From: Actinopolyspora biskrensis
GTDB taxonomy: Bacteria; Actinomycetota; Actinomycetes; Mycobacteriales; Pseudonocardiaceae
Assembly (NCBI RefSeq): GCF_013408175.1
Contig: NZ_JACBYW010000010.1
Coordinates: forward strand, 22,496-86,495
DNA: 64,000 nucleotides
Direction: 5' to 3'
Position numbers and translations under genes: made by a program. Position 1 is the first letter of the stretch, and each line of letters starts with the position of its first letter. The notes beneath the pieces are model-generated. The model ran no database searches and was not told where the DNA came from. It worked only from the letters and a program-made list of their open reading frames with translations. Positions 42,650 through 52,543 of the stretch are shown piece after piece.

Positions 42650-44350
42650 ATGACCAAGCCTGCCACCCGGCGGACCGGGGAGGAAACGGACTGGACCGTG
42701 TGCCCCGGTTGCGGGGACATGCTCTACGGCAGACGACTGGCGCGGAACCTGCGCGTGTGCCCCGAGTGCGGTCATCACCACAGGCTCACCGCGCACGCAC
42801 GAGTCGAGCAGCTCTTCGACGAGGAGGGGCTGGAACTGCTGGACATCGCTGAGCGCAGCGTCGACGTTCTCGGTTTCAGCGACACCAAGCCGTACACCTC
42901 CAGGCTGGAGCAGGCCCGTGCCGCGACCGGGTTGGAGGAAGGGGTGGTGCTGGCCACCGGCACCATCCGGGGCCACCCGGTCGCGGCCGCCGTGATGGAT
43001 TTCCGGTTCCTCGGCGGGAGCCTCGGATCCGCCACCGGGGAGGCCATCACGCGTGCCGCCGAGATCGCGTCCGACCGGCGCGTCCCGTTGTTGCTCGTGA
43101 CGGCTTCGGGCGGTGCTCGGATGCAGGAGGGCGCGCTCTCCCTGATGCAGATGGCCAAGACCAGCCAGGCCCTCGGAAGGCTGGACGAGGAGGGACTCCT
43201 CACCGTTTCGTTGGTCACCGACCCGACCTACGGAGGTGTCGCGGCCTCCTTCGCGACGCTGTGCGACGTGATCATCGCCGAGCCGGGGGCCCGACTGGGT
43301 TTCGCGGGCCCGAGGGTGATCGAGCAGACCATTCGGCAGACCCTTCCGGAGGGGTTCCAGACGGCCGAGTCGTTGCTGGAACAGGGCATGATCGACGCCA
43401 TCCGTCCGCGGAACGCGCAGCGGACGGCTCTGGCGCGGTTGTTGGCCGCGGGCCGAAGGCGCACGGGGCGGCCGAAAGCGGTCGGGACCGGCGATGTGGT
43501 CGTGCGGGAGGGGGCGGAACTCCCCCGGCTCGACGCCTGGCAGACCGTGCAGCGGGCCCGGGACCTGGACCGGCCCACGACCTTGGACTACGTCGGGCGG
43601 GTGTTCGACGATTTCGAGGAGCTGCGCGGGGACCGGGGCGGCGGTGAGTGCTCCGCCCTGATCGGCGGCGTGGCCCGGCTGGGTGACAGGCCGGTCGTGG
43701 TGCTCGGGCACCAGAAGGGCCACACGATCACGGAGCTGACGAACCGCAACTACGGCATGGCCACACCGGCCGGGTACCGCAAAGCGGCGCGTCTGATGCG
43801 TGTGGCGGAGAAACTCTCGATTCCCGTGGTCACCTTCGTGGACACTCCGGGCGCCTTTCCCGGTGTGGAGGCCGAGCAACACGGTCAGGCCGTGGCCATC
43901 GCCGAGAACATCAGGCTCATGGCGGGGCTGTCGGTGCCGATAGTCGCCCTGATCACCGGAGAGGGCGGGAGCGGAGGCGCTCTCGGGCTCGCGGTGGCCG
44001 ACGAGGTGCTGATCTGCTCCAACGGCGTTTACTCGGTGATCAGCCCGGAAGGATGCGCCTCGATTCTGTGGAGTGATCCCTCGAAGGCTCCAACAGCGGC
44101 GAACGCCCTGGGAGTGGACTCAAGACGGCTGCTCGAACACGGAATCGTGGACGGGGTGATCCCCGAACCCGAGGACGGGAGCCAGTCCGACCACGCGCTC
44201 GTCGCCGAGCGTGTGCGGGGTGCCCTGGAAGAGGCGGTCGACCGGCTGGCCGCGGTGGACCCGACGACCCTCAGGGAGCGGAGGAGGGCGCGGTTCAGGC
44301 GGTTCGGCGCCACGGCCGCGCAACCGGACGAGAACGAGGAGGGAAAATGA
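42650..44350 (+). CDS. accD: Acetyl-CoA carboxylase carboxyltransferase, fused beta-alpha subunits
   Basis: ATG 42650 has GAGGAGGG upstream, giving 566 residues. An N-terminal zinc ribbon (CPGC...CPEC) starts the AccD half, with [14 protein letters not shown] and [12 protein letters not shown]. From about residue 300 the AccA half follows: [31 protein letters not shown] and [17 protein letters not shown]. Such fusions occur in antibiotic clusters and in other actinobacterial carboxylases. With the BCCP and biotin carboxylase genes just downstream it makes a full acetyl-CoA carboxylase that supplies malonyl-CoA. Stop and next start overlap (ATGA). Confidence 0.95.
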   Translation: MTKPATRRTGEETDWTVCPGCGDMLYGRRLARNLRVCPECGHHHRLTAHARVEQLFDEEGLELLDIAERSVDVLGFSDTKPYTSRLEQARAATGLEEGVVLATGTIRGHPVAAAVMDFRFLGGSLGSATGEAITRAAEIASDRRVPLLLVTASGGARMQEGALSLMQMAKTSQALGRLDEEGLLTVSLVTDPTYGGVAASFATLCDVIIAEPGARLGFAGPRVIEQTIRQTLPEGFQTAESLLEQGMIDAIRPRNAQRTALARLLAAGRRRTGRPKAVGTGDVVVREGAELPRLDAWQTVQRARDLDRPTTLDYVGRVFDDFEELRGDRGGGECSALIGGVARLGDRPVVVLGHQKGHTITELTNRNYGMATPAGYRKAARLMRVAEKLSIPVVTFVDTPGAFPGVEAEQHGQAVAIAENIRLMAGLSVPIVALITGEGGSGGALGLAVADEVLICSNGVYSVISPEGCASILWSDPSKAPTAANALGVDSRRLLEHGIVDGVIPEPEDGSQSDHALVAERVRGALEEAVDRLAAVDPTTLRERRRARFRRFGATAAQPDENEEGK

Positions 44351-44889
44351 CACAGCGGGCGATGAACCGGCTCGAACGCGAGTTCGACGACGAGTCGACC
44401 GGCGTTCCCGCGGCCGGGTCGGAGTACGAGAAGCGCGTTCTCCTGGATGAACTGTTGGAACGGGTGCGACACCACTCCGTTCGTTTCCTGGCCGATGTTT
44501 CGCGTTCTCCCCGCTCGTTGCGAGTCAGAGCGGGAGACGTCTCCTTCGACATCGAGTGGTCCGAATCCGGTCACGACGTTATGGAAGCGGGCGATACAGC
44601 CTCCGTGGTGACCGAACGGGGCGACGCCGTCACCCGGGAGCACGACTCCCTGGTGTCCCCGACGGTCGGTGTTTACTACGAGGCCCCCGAACCGGGAGCG
44701 GAGCCGTTCGTCCGTGCCGGGGACGCGGTGGAGCAGGGACAGCAGGTGGGGATCGTCGAAGCCATGAAGCTGATGATCCCGGTGCGGGCGGAACGTGCCT
44801 GCCGGATCGTCGAGCCGTTGAAGGCGAACGGCGAGTCCGTCGAGTACGGCGAGGCCCTGTTCACCGTCACCTCGGTCGACGAGGACTGA
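44347..44889 (+). CDS. accB: Biotin carboxyl carrier protein of acetyl-CoA carboxylase
   Basis: ATG 44347 overlaps the previous stop. The 180-residue protein has an N-terminal helical region, a flexible middle and the C-terminal biotinyl domain. The biotin lysine is in [24 protein letters not shown] is the usual start of the AccB-type domain (about residues 100-180). It shuttles CO2 between AccC and AccDA. The biotin carboxylase gene follows after 9 bp. Confidence 0.96.
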   Translation: MTQRAMNRLEREFDDESTGVPAAGSEYEKRVLLDELLERVRHHSVRFLADVSRSPRSLRVRAGDVSFDIEWSESGHDVMEAGDTASVVTERGDAVTREHDSLVSPTVGVYYEAPEPGAEPFVRAGDAVEQGQQVGIVEAMKLMIPVRAERACRIVEPLKANGESVEYGEALFTVTSVDED

Positions 44890-44898
44890 GGAGGCGCC

Positions 44899-46299
44899 GT
44901 GTTCGACAAGGTGTTGATCGCCAACCGCGGGGAGATCGCGCTGCGGGTGGCACGGGCGTGCCGGGAGATGGGGGTCCGGACGGTGGCCGTCTACTCCACC
45001 GAGGACAGCGAGTCCGCCGTCGTCTCCTACGCCGATGAGGCGGTGCGAATCGGACCCGGTCCGTCCAAGCGGAGTTACCTCAGCATCCCCGCGGTCGTGG
45101 AAGCGGCGCTGCGCGCGGGTGCCGACGCCGTGCACCCGGGGTACGGCTTCCTCTCGGAGGACGCCGACTTCGCCGAGGTGTGCACGGACAACGGGCTCGT
45201 CTTCATCGGTCCTCCGTCGGAAGTGACGGCACGGCTGGGGGACAAGACGGCCGCGCGGGGGTTGATGTCGGAGGCGGGACTACCGCTGCTGCCCGGGAGC
45301 CTGGATCCGCTCTCCTCGGCGGAACAGGCCCACCGCCTGGCCGATGACATCGGGTACCCGGTGATCATCAAGGCCGCTGCCGGCGGCGGCGGTCGCGGTA
45401 TGCGCGTCGTGCACGACAGCGCCGAGTTCGAGGCCGCCTACCAGGAGACCAGGGCGGGAGCGCTGGCCTTGTTCGGCGATCCGCAGGTCTTCGTCGAGCG
45501 CTACCTCCCCAACGGGCGCCACGTGGAGATACAGGTGCTGGCCGACCGGTTCGGCAACGCCGTTCACCTCGGGGAGCGGGACTGCTCGGTCCAGCGCAGG
45601 CACCAGAAGCTGATCGAGGAGAGCCCCGCGCCGCGGCTTCCGAGCGGGCTCGTGGAGGAGATGGGGCGGGTCGCCGTACAAGGGGCCCTCGCCGCGGGGT
45701 ACGTGGGGGCCGGCACGTTCGAGTTCCTGGTGAGCCCGGACGGGGAGTTCTCCTTCATGGAGGTGAACTGCCGCATCCAGGTCGAGCACCCGGTGACCGA
45801 GATGGTCACGGGGGTGGATCTGGTCCAGGAGCAGCTGCGGATAGCGGCCGGGCACCCGATGACGCTGCGCCAGGAGGACGTCGCGGTGCACGGGGCGGCG
45901 CTGGAGTGCCGTGTCAACGTGGAGAACCCGGACGCGGAGTTCGCACCGACGCCGGGGGTGTTGCGGGAGTTCCGGCCGGCGGGTGGCCCCTTCGTCCGGG
46001 TCGACACCCACGGCTACCCGGGATACCGGGTGCCCGCTTCCTACGACTCCCTGCTGGCCAAGCTCATCGTCTGGGCGCCTTCGCGGCAGCGGGCGCTGGA
46101 TCGTATGGACCGTGCTCTGGAGGAGTTCCGGGTCGAGGGGGCGGGAGTTCGCACCACCATCGGATTCCTCCGCGAGGTCGTGGCGGATCCGGGTTTCCGG
46201 GCCGGCGAACACGACACGACGATCGTGGACCGGATTCTCCGGGAACGCGGGGAACCCGGTTCGAGAAGTTCCGGAGAAGGTGTTTCCGGGGCGGCCTGA
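44899..46299 (+). CDS. accC: Biotin carboxylase of acetyl-CoA carboxylase
   Basis: GTG 44899 has GAGGAGG upstream; 466 residues. VLIANRGEIALRVARACREMG opens the protein (cited in parts). The ATP-grasp domain has KAAAGGGGRGMRVV, and HVEIQVLADRFGN, RDCSVQRRHQKLIEE and EVNCRIQVEHPVTEM are the biotin-binding and metal-site motifs. It carboxylates the biotin of AccB. It completes a cluster-borne carboxylase inserted between ACP and ketoreductase. Confidence 0.97.
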   Translation: MFDKVLIANRGEIALRVARACREMGVRTVAVYSTEDSESAVVSYADEAVRIGPGPSKRSYLSIPAVVEAALRAGADAVHPGYGFLSEDADFAEVCTDNGLVFIGPPSEVTARLGDKTAARGLMSEAGLPLLPGSLDPLSSAEQAHRLADDIGYPVIIKAAAGGGGRGMRVVHDSAEFEAAYQETRAGALALFGDPQVFVERYLPNGRHVEIQVLADRFGNAVHLGERDCSVQRRHQKLIEESPAPRLPSGLVEEMGRVAVQGALAAGYVGAGTFEFLVSPDGEFSFMEVNCRIQVEHPVTEMVTGVDLVQEQLRIAAGHPMTLRQEDVAVHGAALECRVNVENPDAEFAPTPGVLREFRPAGGPFVRVDTHGYPGYRVPASYDSLLAKLIVWAPSRQRALDRMDRALEEFRVEGAGVRTTIGFLREVVADPGFRAGEHDTTIVDRILRERGEPGSRSSGEGVSGAA

Positions 46300-46348
46300 T
46301 TCCGGCGCGTCCCGATTGTTCGAAACTGTGGAGAGGCGGGAAGAGAGC

Positions 46349-47134
46349 ATGTCCGACCGAAATCGGAGGACCGTTGTCGTCACGGGCGCCACGAGCGGGA
46401 TCGGTCTCGAAGTGGCCAGGGACCTGGCCGAGAGCGAGCACGCGGTGTTCATCGGGGCCCGGGACGCCGACGAGGTGAAGCTGACCGTCGAGCAGTTCCG
46501 TTCCCGGGGGCTGGAGGTCCAGGGGACGAGCTGCGACATCCGTGACCAGGACAGCGTCGGTCGCTTCGTCTCCGCGGCCGTCGACGGCTACGGGCCGGTG
46601 GACGTTCTGGTGAACAACGCGGGCAGGGGCGGTGGAGGTGTTACCGCCGACATCCTCGACGAGCTGTGGCACGACGTGGTCGACACCAACCTCAACGGGG
46701 TTTTCCGGATGACCCGTGAGGTGCTGAACACGGGAGGGATGCGTGAGAGGTCCTGGGGCAGGATCGTCAACATCGCCTCCACGGCGGGCAAGCAGGGCGT
46801 GGTCCTGGGAGCGCCCTACTCCGCCTCCAAGCACGGGGTGGTCGGCTTCACCAAGGCGCTCGGCAAGGAGCTCGCGCAGACCGGCATAACGGTGAACGCG
46901 GTGTGTCCCGGTTACGTGGAGACCCCCATGGCCGAGGGGATACGGCAGCGGTACGCGTCCGTGTACAACACCACGGAGGAGGACATCCTGGAGCAGTTCC
47001 AGGCCAAGATCCCGATGGGTCGGTACTCCACGCCCGAGGAGGTGGCCGGGATGGTCGGATACCTCGTCACCGACAGGGCCGGGTCGGTGACGGCGCAGGC
47101 CCTGAACGTGTGCGGCGGGCTCGGCAACTTCTGA
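46349..47134 (+). CDS. Type II PKS C-9 ketoreductase (SDR)
   Basis: ATG 46349 has GAGAGG upstream and gives 261 residues, the size of ActIII. TGATSGIGLEVA is the NADPH motif, NNAGRG the stabilising motif, NIASTAGKQGV supplies the serine and PYSASKHG the YxxxK pair. CPGYVETPMAEGIR and PMGRYSTPEEVA are typical of polyketide ketoreductases. It reduces the C-9 carbonyl of the nascent chain and so fixes first-ring folding. It corresponds to gene D of angucycline clusters. Confidence 0.96.
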   Translation: MSDRNRRTVVVTGATSGIGLEVARDLAESEHAVFIGARDADEVKLTVEQFRSRGLEVQGTSCDIRDQDSVGRFVSAAVDGYGPVDVLVNNAGRGGGGVTADILDELWHDVVDTNLNGVFRMTREVLNTGGMRERSWGRIVNIASTAGKQGVVLGAPYSASKHGVVGFTKALGKELAQTGITVNAVCPGYVETPMAEGIRQRYASVYNTTEEDILEQFQAKIPMGRYSTPEEVAGMVGYLVTDRAGSVTAQALNVCGGLGNF

Positions 47135-47279
47135 TTCCGGGTTCCGGCGCGGAAGCGCGGCCGGAGCATTTTCAATTTCCTTTTCTCTGCCGGCGTGCGC
47201 CGATTTTTTTCGGCGTCTGCGGTGTTTTTATTTTTTCGGGGGCGGGTTTCTCCGCGCGGAAAAAGAATGTCCAAGGTTC

Positions 47280-47303
47280 GCGGGCGGCGGTTCCGTCGCC
47301 CGC
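47280..47303. terminator. Hairpin between the ketoreductase and aromatase genes
   Basis: GCGGGCG-N10-CGCCCGC has a 7-bp perfect outer stem in the 194-bp gap. The region just upstream is unusually T-rich (TTTTTTTCGG, TTTTTATTTTTTC). It may be an mRNA-stability element. Confidence 0.35.
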
Positions 47304-47328
47304 CCAGAACTAGTCCGAGGAAGCGAGC

Positions 47329-48273
47329 ATGGTGGAAACCGGGGAACAAGAGGTCGAGCACGGGATCACGGTGAACGCGCCCGCCGATGTCGTCTACGGC
47401 CTGGTGGCCGACGTGGCGAACTGGCCGAACATATTTCCTCCGACGGTGCACGTGGAGCACCTGGAGAGGGGAGAGACCAGGGAACGGATCAGGCTGTGGG
47501 CGACCGCCAACGGTGCGGCGAAGACCTGGACATCGGTGCGGTACCTGGATCCGGTGCGGCGACGTGTCGAGTTCAGGCAGGAAGTGTCGCAGCCACCGGT
47601 GGCGAGCATGGGCGGCTGCTGGACGGTCGAGCCGGTCTCGGACACGGAGTCCAGGGTTCGACTGTCGCACCAGTACCGCGCCGTTGACGACGACCCGGAC
47701 AACCTGGCCTGGATAGCCAGGGCCGTGGACGGGAACAGCGACTCCGAGCTCGCGGCCATGAAGGCCGAGGCAGAGATGGCCGCGAGCGAGTCGCGGCTGA
47801 AGATGGAGTTCGCCGACACCGTGCGGATGAACGGTTCGGTGGCCGACGCCTACGACTTCATCAACGAGGCGAACCTGTGGTCCGAGCGGCTGCCGCACGT
47901 GGAAACCGTGCGCATGGACGAGGAAACGCCGGGGCTGCAAACGCTCGAGATGGACACTCGCGCCAAGGACGGTTCCGTGCACACCACGAAGTCCATACGG
48001 GTGTGCTTCCGAAACGACAGGGTCTCCTACAAGCAGATCGTGCTCCCGCCGTTGATGAAGCTGCACACGGGGCTGTGGACCTTCGTCGAGGAGAGCGACG
48101 GGGTGGCCGTGACCTCGCGGCACACGGTGGTGCTCAACGAGGACAACATCACCGGGGTGCTCGGCGCGGACGCCGGGGTCGAGAAGGCGCGGGAGTACGT
48201 GCACAACGCGTTGAGCACCAACAGCCTCAGCACCCTCGGGCACGTCAGGGAACAGGTCGAGAAGCCACGGTGA
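47329..48273 (+). CDS. Didomain aromatase/cyclase (ActVII/JadD/LanL type)
   Basis: ATG 47329 gives 314 residues with two START/SRPBCC-like halves (about 8-150 and 165-305). EHGITVNAPADVVYGLVADV starts the first, and FADTVRMNGSVADAYDFI the second. VANWPNIFPPTVHVEHLE and NLWSERLPHVETV are the usual helix-grip landmarks. It aromatises the first ring after C-9 reduction. It corresponds to gene L in the urd/lan/pga order. Confidence 0.95.
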   Translation: MVETGEQEVEHGITVNAPADVVYGLVADVANWPNIFPPTVHVEHLERGETRERIRLWATANGAAKTWTSVRYLDPVRRRVEFRQEVSQPPVASMGGCWTVEPVSDTESRVRLSHQYRAVDDDPDNLAWIARAVDGNSDSELAAMKAEAEMAASESRLKMEFADTVRMNGSVADAYDFINEANLWSERLPHVETVRMDEETPGLQTLEMDTRAKDGSVHTTKSIRVCFRNDRVSYKQIVLPPLMKLHTGLWTFVEESDGVAVTSRHTVVLNEDNITGVLGADAGVEKAREYVHNALSTNSLSTLGHVREQVEKPR

Positions 48274-48490
48274 ACCACCGTCGTCGAGACCTCCGGCGGC
48301 TCGGTTCGTCCGCTCGAGCGCCCAGCCGGGACGGGCCGAGGTGCTCCGGGGACTGAGTCGGACGCTTCGCAGGGTCGCGGGGCACGTGCGCGCGGCCGCT
48401 CGAGGTGCCCCGCGACGCGGCGGGGCGCCGATTCAGCCGTCGGTTCCCCAGCCGCCGAACCAAGTCGTCGGCCGGTCTCCGAGGAGAGAT

Positions 48491-49963
48491 ATGCGAACTC
48501 AGGTGATAGTGGTCGGCGCGGGCCCGGTCGGGCTGATGCTGGCCTGCGAGTTGCGCCTGGCGGGGGCGGACGTGGTCGTCGTGGAACGGCTGCTCGAGCC
48601 CACCGGGGAGTCCAGGGCGTCCCAGCTGAACTCCAGAACCGTGGAGGTGCTCGATCAGCGCGGGCTGCTCGAGGCGCTGGGGGAGGTCCAGTACCAGCCC
48701 TCGGGGCACTTCGGTGGGCTTCCGCTCGACATGAGCGGTGTGGACAGTGTCCACCCCGGACACTGGAAGGTTCCGCAGTTCCGGACGGAAGCCGTCCTGG
48801 AGGAACGTGCCGGGGACCTGGGAGCGGAGATCTGGCGTGGTCACGAGCTCAGGGACCTCTCCGTCGGTCGGGACGGGGTGGAAGCCGCGGTCGAGGGCCC
48901 GCGGGGCGGGCTCGAGCTGCGCGCCCGGTACCTGGTCGGCTGCGACGGTGAACGCAGCGTGGTGCGGGACCTGGCCGGTTTCGACTTTCCGGGGACCGGC
49001 GCCACTCGGGAGCTGTTCCGGGCCGACGTGGCGGGGATCGAGGTGGCCGACCGCAGCTTCCAGCGCTACGAGCGAGGTCTGGCCATCTCGGCCCGGCGGC
49101 CGGACGGGGTCACCCGCGTCATGGCGCACGAGTTCGGGAGCGCTGCACGGGACCGGGACGGTCCCCCCTCCTTCGAGGAGGTCGCAGCGGCGTGGTTCCG
49201 GATCACGGGTGAGGACATCACCGGGGGGAGCCCGATCTGGGTGGACTCCTTCGGGGACGCCAACCGTCAGGTGGATCTGTACCGGCGGGGAAACGTGCTG
49301 CTCGCGGGGGACGCCGCGCACCTGCAGATGCCTGCAGGCGGGCAGGCGCTCAACCTGGGACTGCAGGAGGCCGTGAACCTGGGGTGGAAACTGGCCGCGC
49401 AGGTGTGCGGCCGGGCCCCGGAGGGGCTGCTGGACAGTTACCACTCCGAACGGCACCCCGTGGCGGCCCGCGTGCTCTCCAACGTCGGGGCACAGGCGCA
49501 TCTGCTGCTCGGTGGTCCGGACATGGAGCCGATGCGGCGGCTGTTGCGTGGAATGCTGGAGTTCGACGAGGTACGCGAGCACCTGACCGGGATGCTCAGT
49601 GGTCTGGACGTGCGCTACGACGTGGGAGGGGACGGCCATCCTCTGCTCGGCGCGCGGCTGCCGCACTGCGAGCTGGTCACGGACACCGGGACCACCAGCA
49701 CGGTGGAGTGCCTCAGAGCGGGTGGCGGAGTGCTGCTCGAACTGTCCCCGGAGGAACGCTCGGGCCGGGACGCGCGGAAAGTCCTGGAGCCGTGGCGGCG
49801 GAGGGTCCTGCCGGTGACGGCACGTGTGCCGTCGGGCGGGGCCCTGGACGGTCTCACCCGGGTGCTGGTCCGGCCGGACGGCCACGTGGTGGCCGTGGAC
49901 CCGCCCCCCGAGGAACTCGGCAGCGCGTTGACCGCGTGGTTCGGCGCCCCCGAACCGAGCTGA
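48491..49963 (+). CDS. FAD-dependent oxygenase, angucycline M (UrdM/PgaM) oxygenase-domain type
   Basis: ATG 48491 has GAGGAGA upstream; 490 residues. FAD motifs are VIVVGAGPVGLMLACELRL, YLVGCDGERSVVRDLAG and GDAAHLQMPAGGQALNLG. SQLNSRTVEVLDQRG and SGHFGGLPLDMSG show it is a paralogue of the E-type enzyme at 37818. In PgaM, UrdM and related proteins this oxygenase is fused to an SDR reductase. Here the protein stops after the oxygenase, so any C-6 ketoreduction must come from another gene (an NmrA-like protein is one possibility). It closes the core operon. Confidence 0.9.
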   Translation: MRTQVIVVGAGPVGLMLACELRLAGADVVVVERLLEPTGESRASQLNSRTVEVLDQRGLLEALGEVQYQPSGHFGGLPLDMSGVDSVHPGHWKVPQFRTEAVLEERAGDLGAEIWRGHELRDLSVGRDGVEAAVEGPRGGLELRARYLVGCDGERSVVRDLAGFDFPGTGATRELFRADVAGIEVADRSFQRYERGLAISARRPDGVTRVMAHEFGSAARDRDGPPSFEEVAAAWFRITGEDITGGSPIWVDSFGDANRQVDLYRRGNVLLAGDAAHLQMPAGGQALNLGLQEAVNLGWKLAAQVCGRAPEGLLDSYHSERHPVAARVLSNVGAQAHLLLGGPDMEPMRRLLRGMLEFDEVREHLTGMLSGLDVRYDVGGDGHPLLGARLPHCELVTDTGTTSTVECLRAGGGVLLELSPEERSGRDARKVLEPWRRRVLPVTARVPSGGALDGLTRVLVRPDGHVVAVDPPPEELGSALTAWFGAPEPS

Positions 49964-50100
49964 GGGGCGGCGGGAGGAGCGGGACGTCCGGTGCCGATGA
50001 CCGGCGGTCTCGGCCCGCGTCCGGTCGCGGGCCGTGCCACGCACATCCCCGGTGTTCGTCCGCGCCACGTGCCGTGGGCGGCCCGAAAGCGTACTGAGGA

Positions 50101-50997
50101 GTGCTGATACCTGTGTGCTCGGAGTCGTCGGGCGCGTCGCCCGAAGTCAGGGACGTGGTTCTGGAAGGGGCGGACGGGGTGCCGCTCTCCGCGCTGCTGG
50201 CAGAACCACGGCGGTCCCCGCCCCGCGCCGTGGTCGTCGCCCTGCACGGCGGGGGGATGCGCGCGGGATACTTCCACGGGCGTGCTCATCCGAGTCTGTC
50301 CCTGCTCACGTTGGGGGCCGAGCTCGGTTTCACGGTGTTGGCCGTGGACCGTCCCGGGTACGGGCTGTCGGCGGAGCGGATGCCCGAGGGCGGGACTCTC
50401 GAGGAGCAGGCGGGCTGTCTGCACGGGGCCCTGGAGAGGTTCGCGGCCGACCGTGCCGTGGGCGCGGGGTTCTTCTTGGTGGCCCACTCCTCGGGAGGGA
50501 AAGTGGCGCTGTGCATGGCCGCTTCCGACGAGCACCGCGGTCTGGTGGGGTTGGACCTCTCCGGATGCGGGCATCGTCACGCCGTCGACGTCAGGAGCTT
50601 CCTCGAATCGTCCGGCAGGGACGTGTGGCGACTGCACTGGGGTGCTTCGAGGTTCTACCCGGAGAGCACCTTCTCCGCGGCCCGCTCGCTGCTGACTCCG
50701 ATGCCTCCCGTGGAGATCGAGGAAGCGGCGCGGTGGCCGCGGTTCTTCCCCGGGATCGCTGGTCGCGTGCACTCGCCCGTGCGCTTCACCTTCTCCGAGC
50801 ACGAGTTGTGGTGGCGGCACGACGAGGAATCGGTCGGGGAACTGACGGCTCTGCTGGGCTCCTCCCGCGTGCGGGTGGATCGTCAGGAGGGGGCCGGGCA
50901 CAACATAAGTCTCGGGTGGGCCGCCAGGTCCTACCACCTCCGTGCTCTCGCGTTCGCCGAGGACTGCGTTCGGGCCAGCGGAGCGGGGCGGCGGTGA
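50101..50997 (+). CDS. Alpha/beta hydrolase of the polyketide cluster
   Basis: GTG 50101 (or 50113) gives 298 residues. LHGGGMRAGYFHGR is the oxyanion region, FLVAHSSGGKVAL holds the nucleophile serine, and EGAGHNISLGWAARSYH the histidine; the acid residue is not certain. It belongs to the broad esterase/thioesterase-like alpha/beta-hydrolase group. In aromatic polyketide clusters such enzymes cleave lactones, release chains or edit the synthase. The exact substrate is unknown. It is co-directional with the exporter 48 bp downstream. Confidence 0.82.
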   Translation: MLIPVCSESSGASPEVRDVVLEGADGVPLSALLAEPRRSPPRAVVVALHGGGMRAGYFHGRAHPSLSLLTLGAELGFTVLAVDRPGYGLSAERMPEGGTLEEQAGCLHGALERFAADRAVGAGFFLVAHSSGGKVALCMAASDEHRGLVGLDLSGCGHRHAVDVRSFLESSGRDVWRLHWGASRFYPESTFSAARSLLTPMPPVEIEEAARWPRFFPGIAGRVHSPVRFTFSEHELWWRHDEESVGELTALLGSSRVRVDRQEGAGHNISLGWAARSYHLRALAFAEDCVRASGAGRR

Positions 50998-51045
50998 CCG
51001 CGCGGACTTCCGAACCGGGAGCGAGCACGTTGGGAGAGGTGGGAA

Positions 51046-52383
51046 ATGTCGGGGTCTGTGTCCGGTGGTGGAAGCGAGGGGGCGGTCGCACCGCGTTCGG
51101 AGGAGCGATCCCGGCCGGGGAGTTCGGAGGCCCCCCGGCCGGGCCCGGTTCTTTCGGTCTTCTCCTCGCTGCGGGTGCGCAACTTCCGGTTCTACGCGGG
51201 GGGCCAGGTCGTTTCCCTGCTGGGCACCTGGATGCAGCGCATCGCCCAGGACTGGCTGGTGCTGGAGATATCCGGCGGTGACCCCGTGGCGCTCGGAGTC
51301 GCGATCGCCCTGCAGTTCGCGCCGATGCCGTTGTTCACGCTGTGGGCGGGTGTGCTGGCCGACCGCTTCGACAAGCGTTTGTTGCTGATCGCGTTGCAGT
51401 ACGGGGCCGGTGGGTCCGCCCTGACGTTGGGACTGCTGGACGTGACCGGTGTCGTCCAGCTGTGGCACGTTTACCTGCTGTGCCTGGTGCTGGGGTGTTG
51501 CGGGGCCGTCGAGATGCCCGTTCGGCAGTCGTTCGTCATGGAGATCGTGGGCGGGGACAGGGTCGGCAACGCGGTCGCCGTCAATTCCATGATCATGAAC
51601 ACCTGCCGCATGTCGGGACCGGCCGTGGCGGGCTATCTGATCACCCTGAGCGGAACGGGGTGGTTGTTCCTGTTCAACGCCGCCTCGATGCTCGCCGTGG
51701 TGGCGACGCTGCACATGATGGACCCGGCGGCGCTGCGCCGGGACAGTACCGCTTCGTCCGGAAGAGGGCGGCTGCGCGAAGGTCTGTCCTACGTGCGCAA
51801 CCGTCCCGACCTGATCCCGGTTCTGACCATGGTGTTCTTCCTGGGGACCTTCGGGATCACCTTCAACACCTCGTTGGCCGTGGTGGCCGGTGAGGTCTTC
51901 GGGCTCGGCTCGTTCGGCTTCGGGATGTTGCACGCCTCGTTGGCCGCGGGGACCCTGACCGGAGCGGTCCTGGCGGCCTGGCGGAGTTCGCACGGCCGCC
52001 CCCGGAAAGAGGTGCTGGTGGGCAGTGCGCTGACGTTCGGTTTCTGCGAGGCGCTCGCGGCCTTCCTGCCCTGGCTGATCCCCTTCGCGGCTGCGCTCCT
52101 CGTGATCGGCGCGGCACAGATGACCTTCATCCTGACGGCCAACAACACCATCCAGGTGTCGGTGAGTGCCGAGATGCGCGGACGCGTGCTCGCGCTGTAC
52201 ATGCTGTTGCTGCTCGGGGGAACGCCTGTGGGCAGCCTTCTGGCCGGGTGGTCGGCGGAGCATCTGGGACCGCGGTCGCCGCTGCTGCTCGGCGGTGTCG
52301 TGTCGTTCGTACCGGCACTCGTCTGCGGGATCGTCGCCGCACGCCGGGGTGGTGCGGTGCGCGCGGCCCCGCCGGCTAGCTAG
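51046..52383 (+). CDS. MFS exporter (DHA3/EntS-like)
   Basis: ATG 51046 has GAGAGGTGGG upstream; 445 residues. After a disordered 40-residue N-terminus there are 12 hydrophobic segments. RNFRFYAGGQVVSLLGTWMQ, AGVLADRFDKR (motif A), EMPVRQSFVMEIVG and NTIQVSVSAEMRGRVLALY are typical of the DHA3 exporter group. It probably exports the glycosylated polyketide, as a second route beside DrrAB. It is the last gene of the plus-strand core operon. Confidence 0.9.
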   Translation: MSGSVSGGGSEGAVAPRSEERSRPGSSEAPRPGPVLSVFSSLRVRNFRFYAGGQVVSLLGTWMQRIAQDWLVLEISGGDPVALGVAIALQFAPMPLFTLWAGVLADRFDKRLLLIALQYGAGGSALTLGLLDVTGVVQLWHVYLLCLVLGCCGAVEMPVRQSFVMEIVGGDRVGNAVAVNSMIMNTCRMSGPAVAGYLITLSGTGWLFLFNAASMLAVVATLHMMDPAALRRDSTASSGRGRLREGLSYVRNRPDLIPVLTMVFFLGTFGITFNTSLAVVAGEVFGLGSFGFGMLHASLAAGTLTGAVLAAWRSSHGRPRKEVLVGSALTFGFCEALAAFLPWLIPFAAALLVIGAAQMTFILTANNTIQVSVSAEMRGRVLALYMLLLLGGTPVGSLLAGWSAEHLGPRSPLLLGGVVSFVPALVCGIVAARRGGAVRAAPPAS

Positions 52384-52543
52384 GCGGCGAACTCCCGGAC
52401 GGTGGTGTCCTGGAACGTCCGGCACGGTCCGATCGCGTTCGTGAGGACCGGACCGTGCCGGACGGCTTCGGTTTTCCCGCTCGTGCTTCCCGGCGGGAAG
52501 CCGAACAGTTAGTGCGCGAGCTCTCTCCGCTCTTTCCCTCCCG

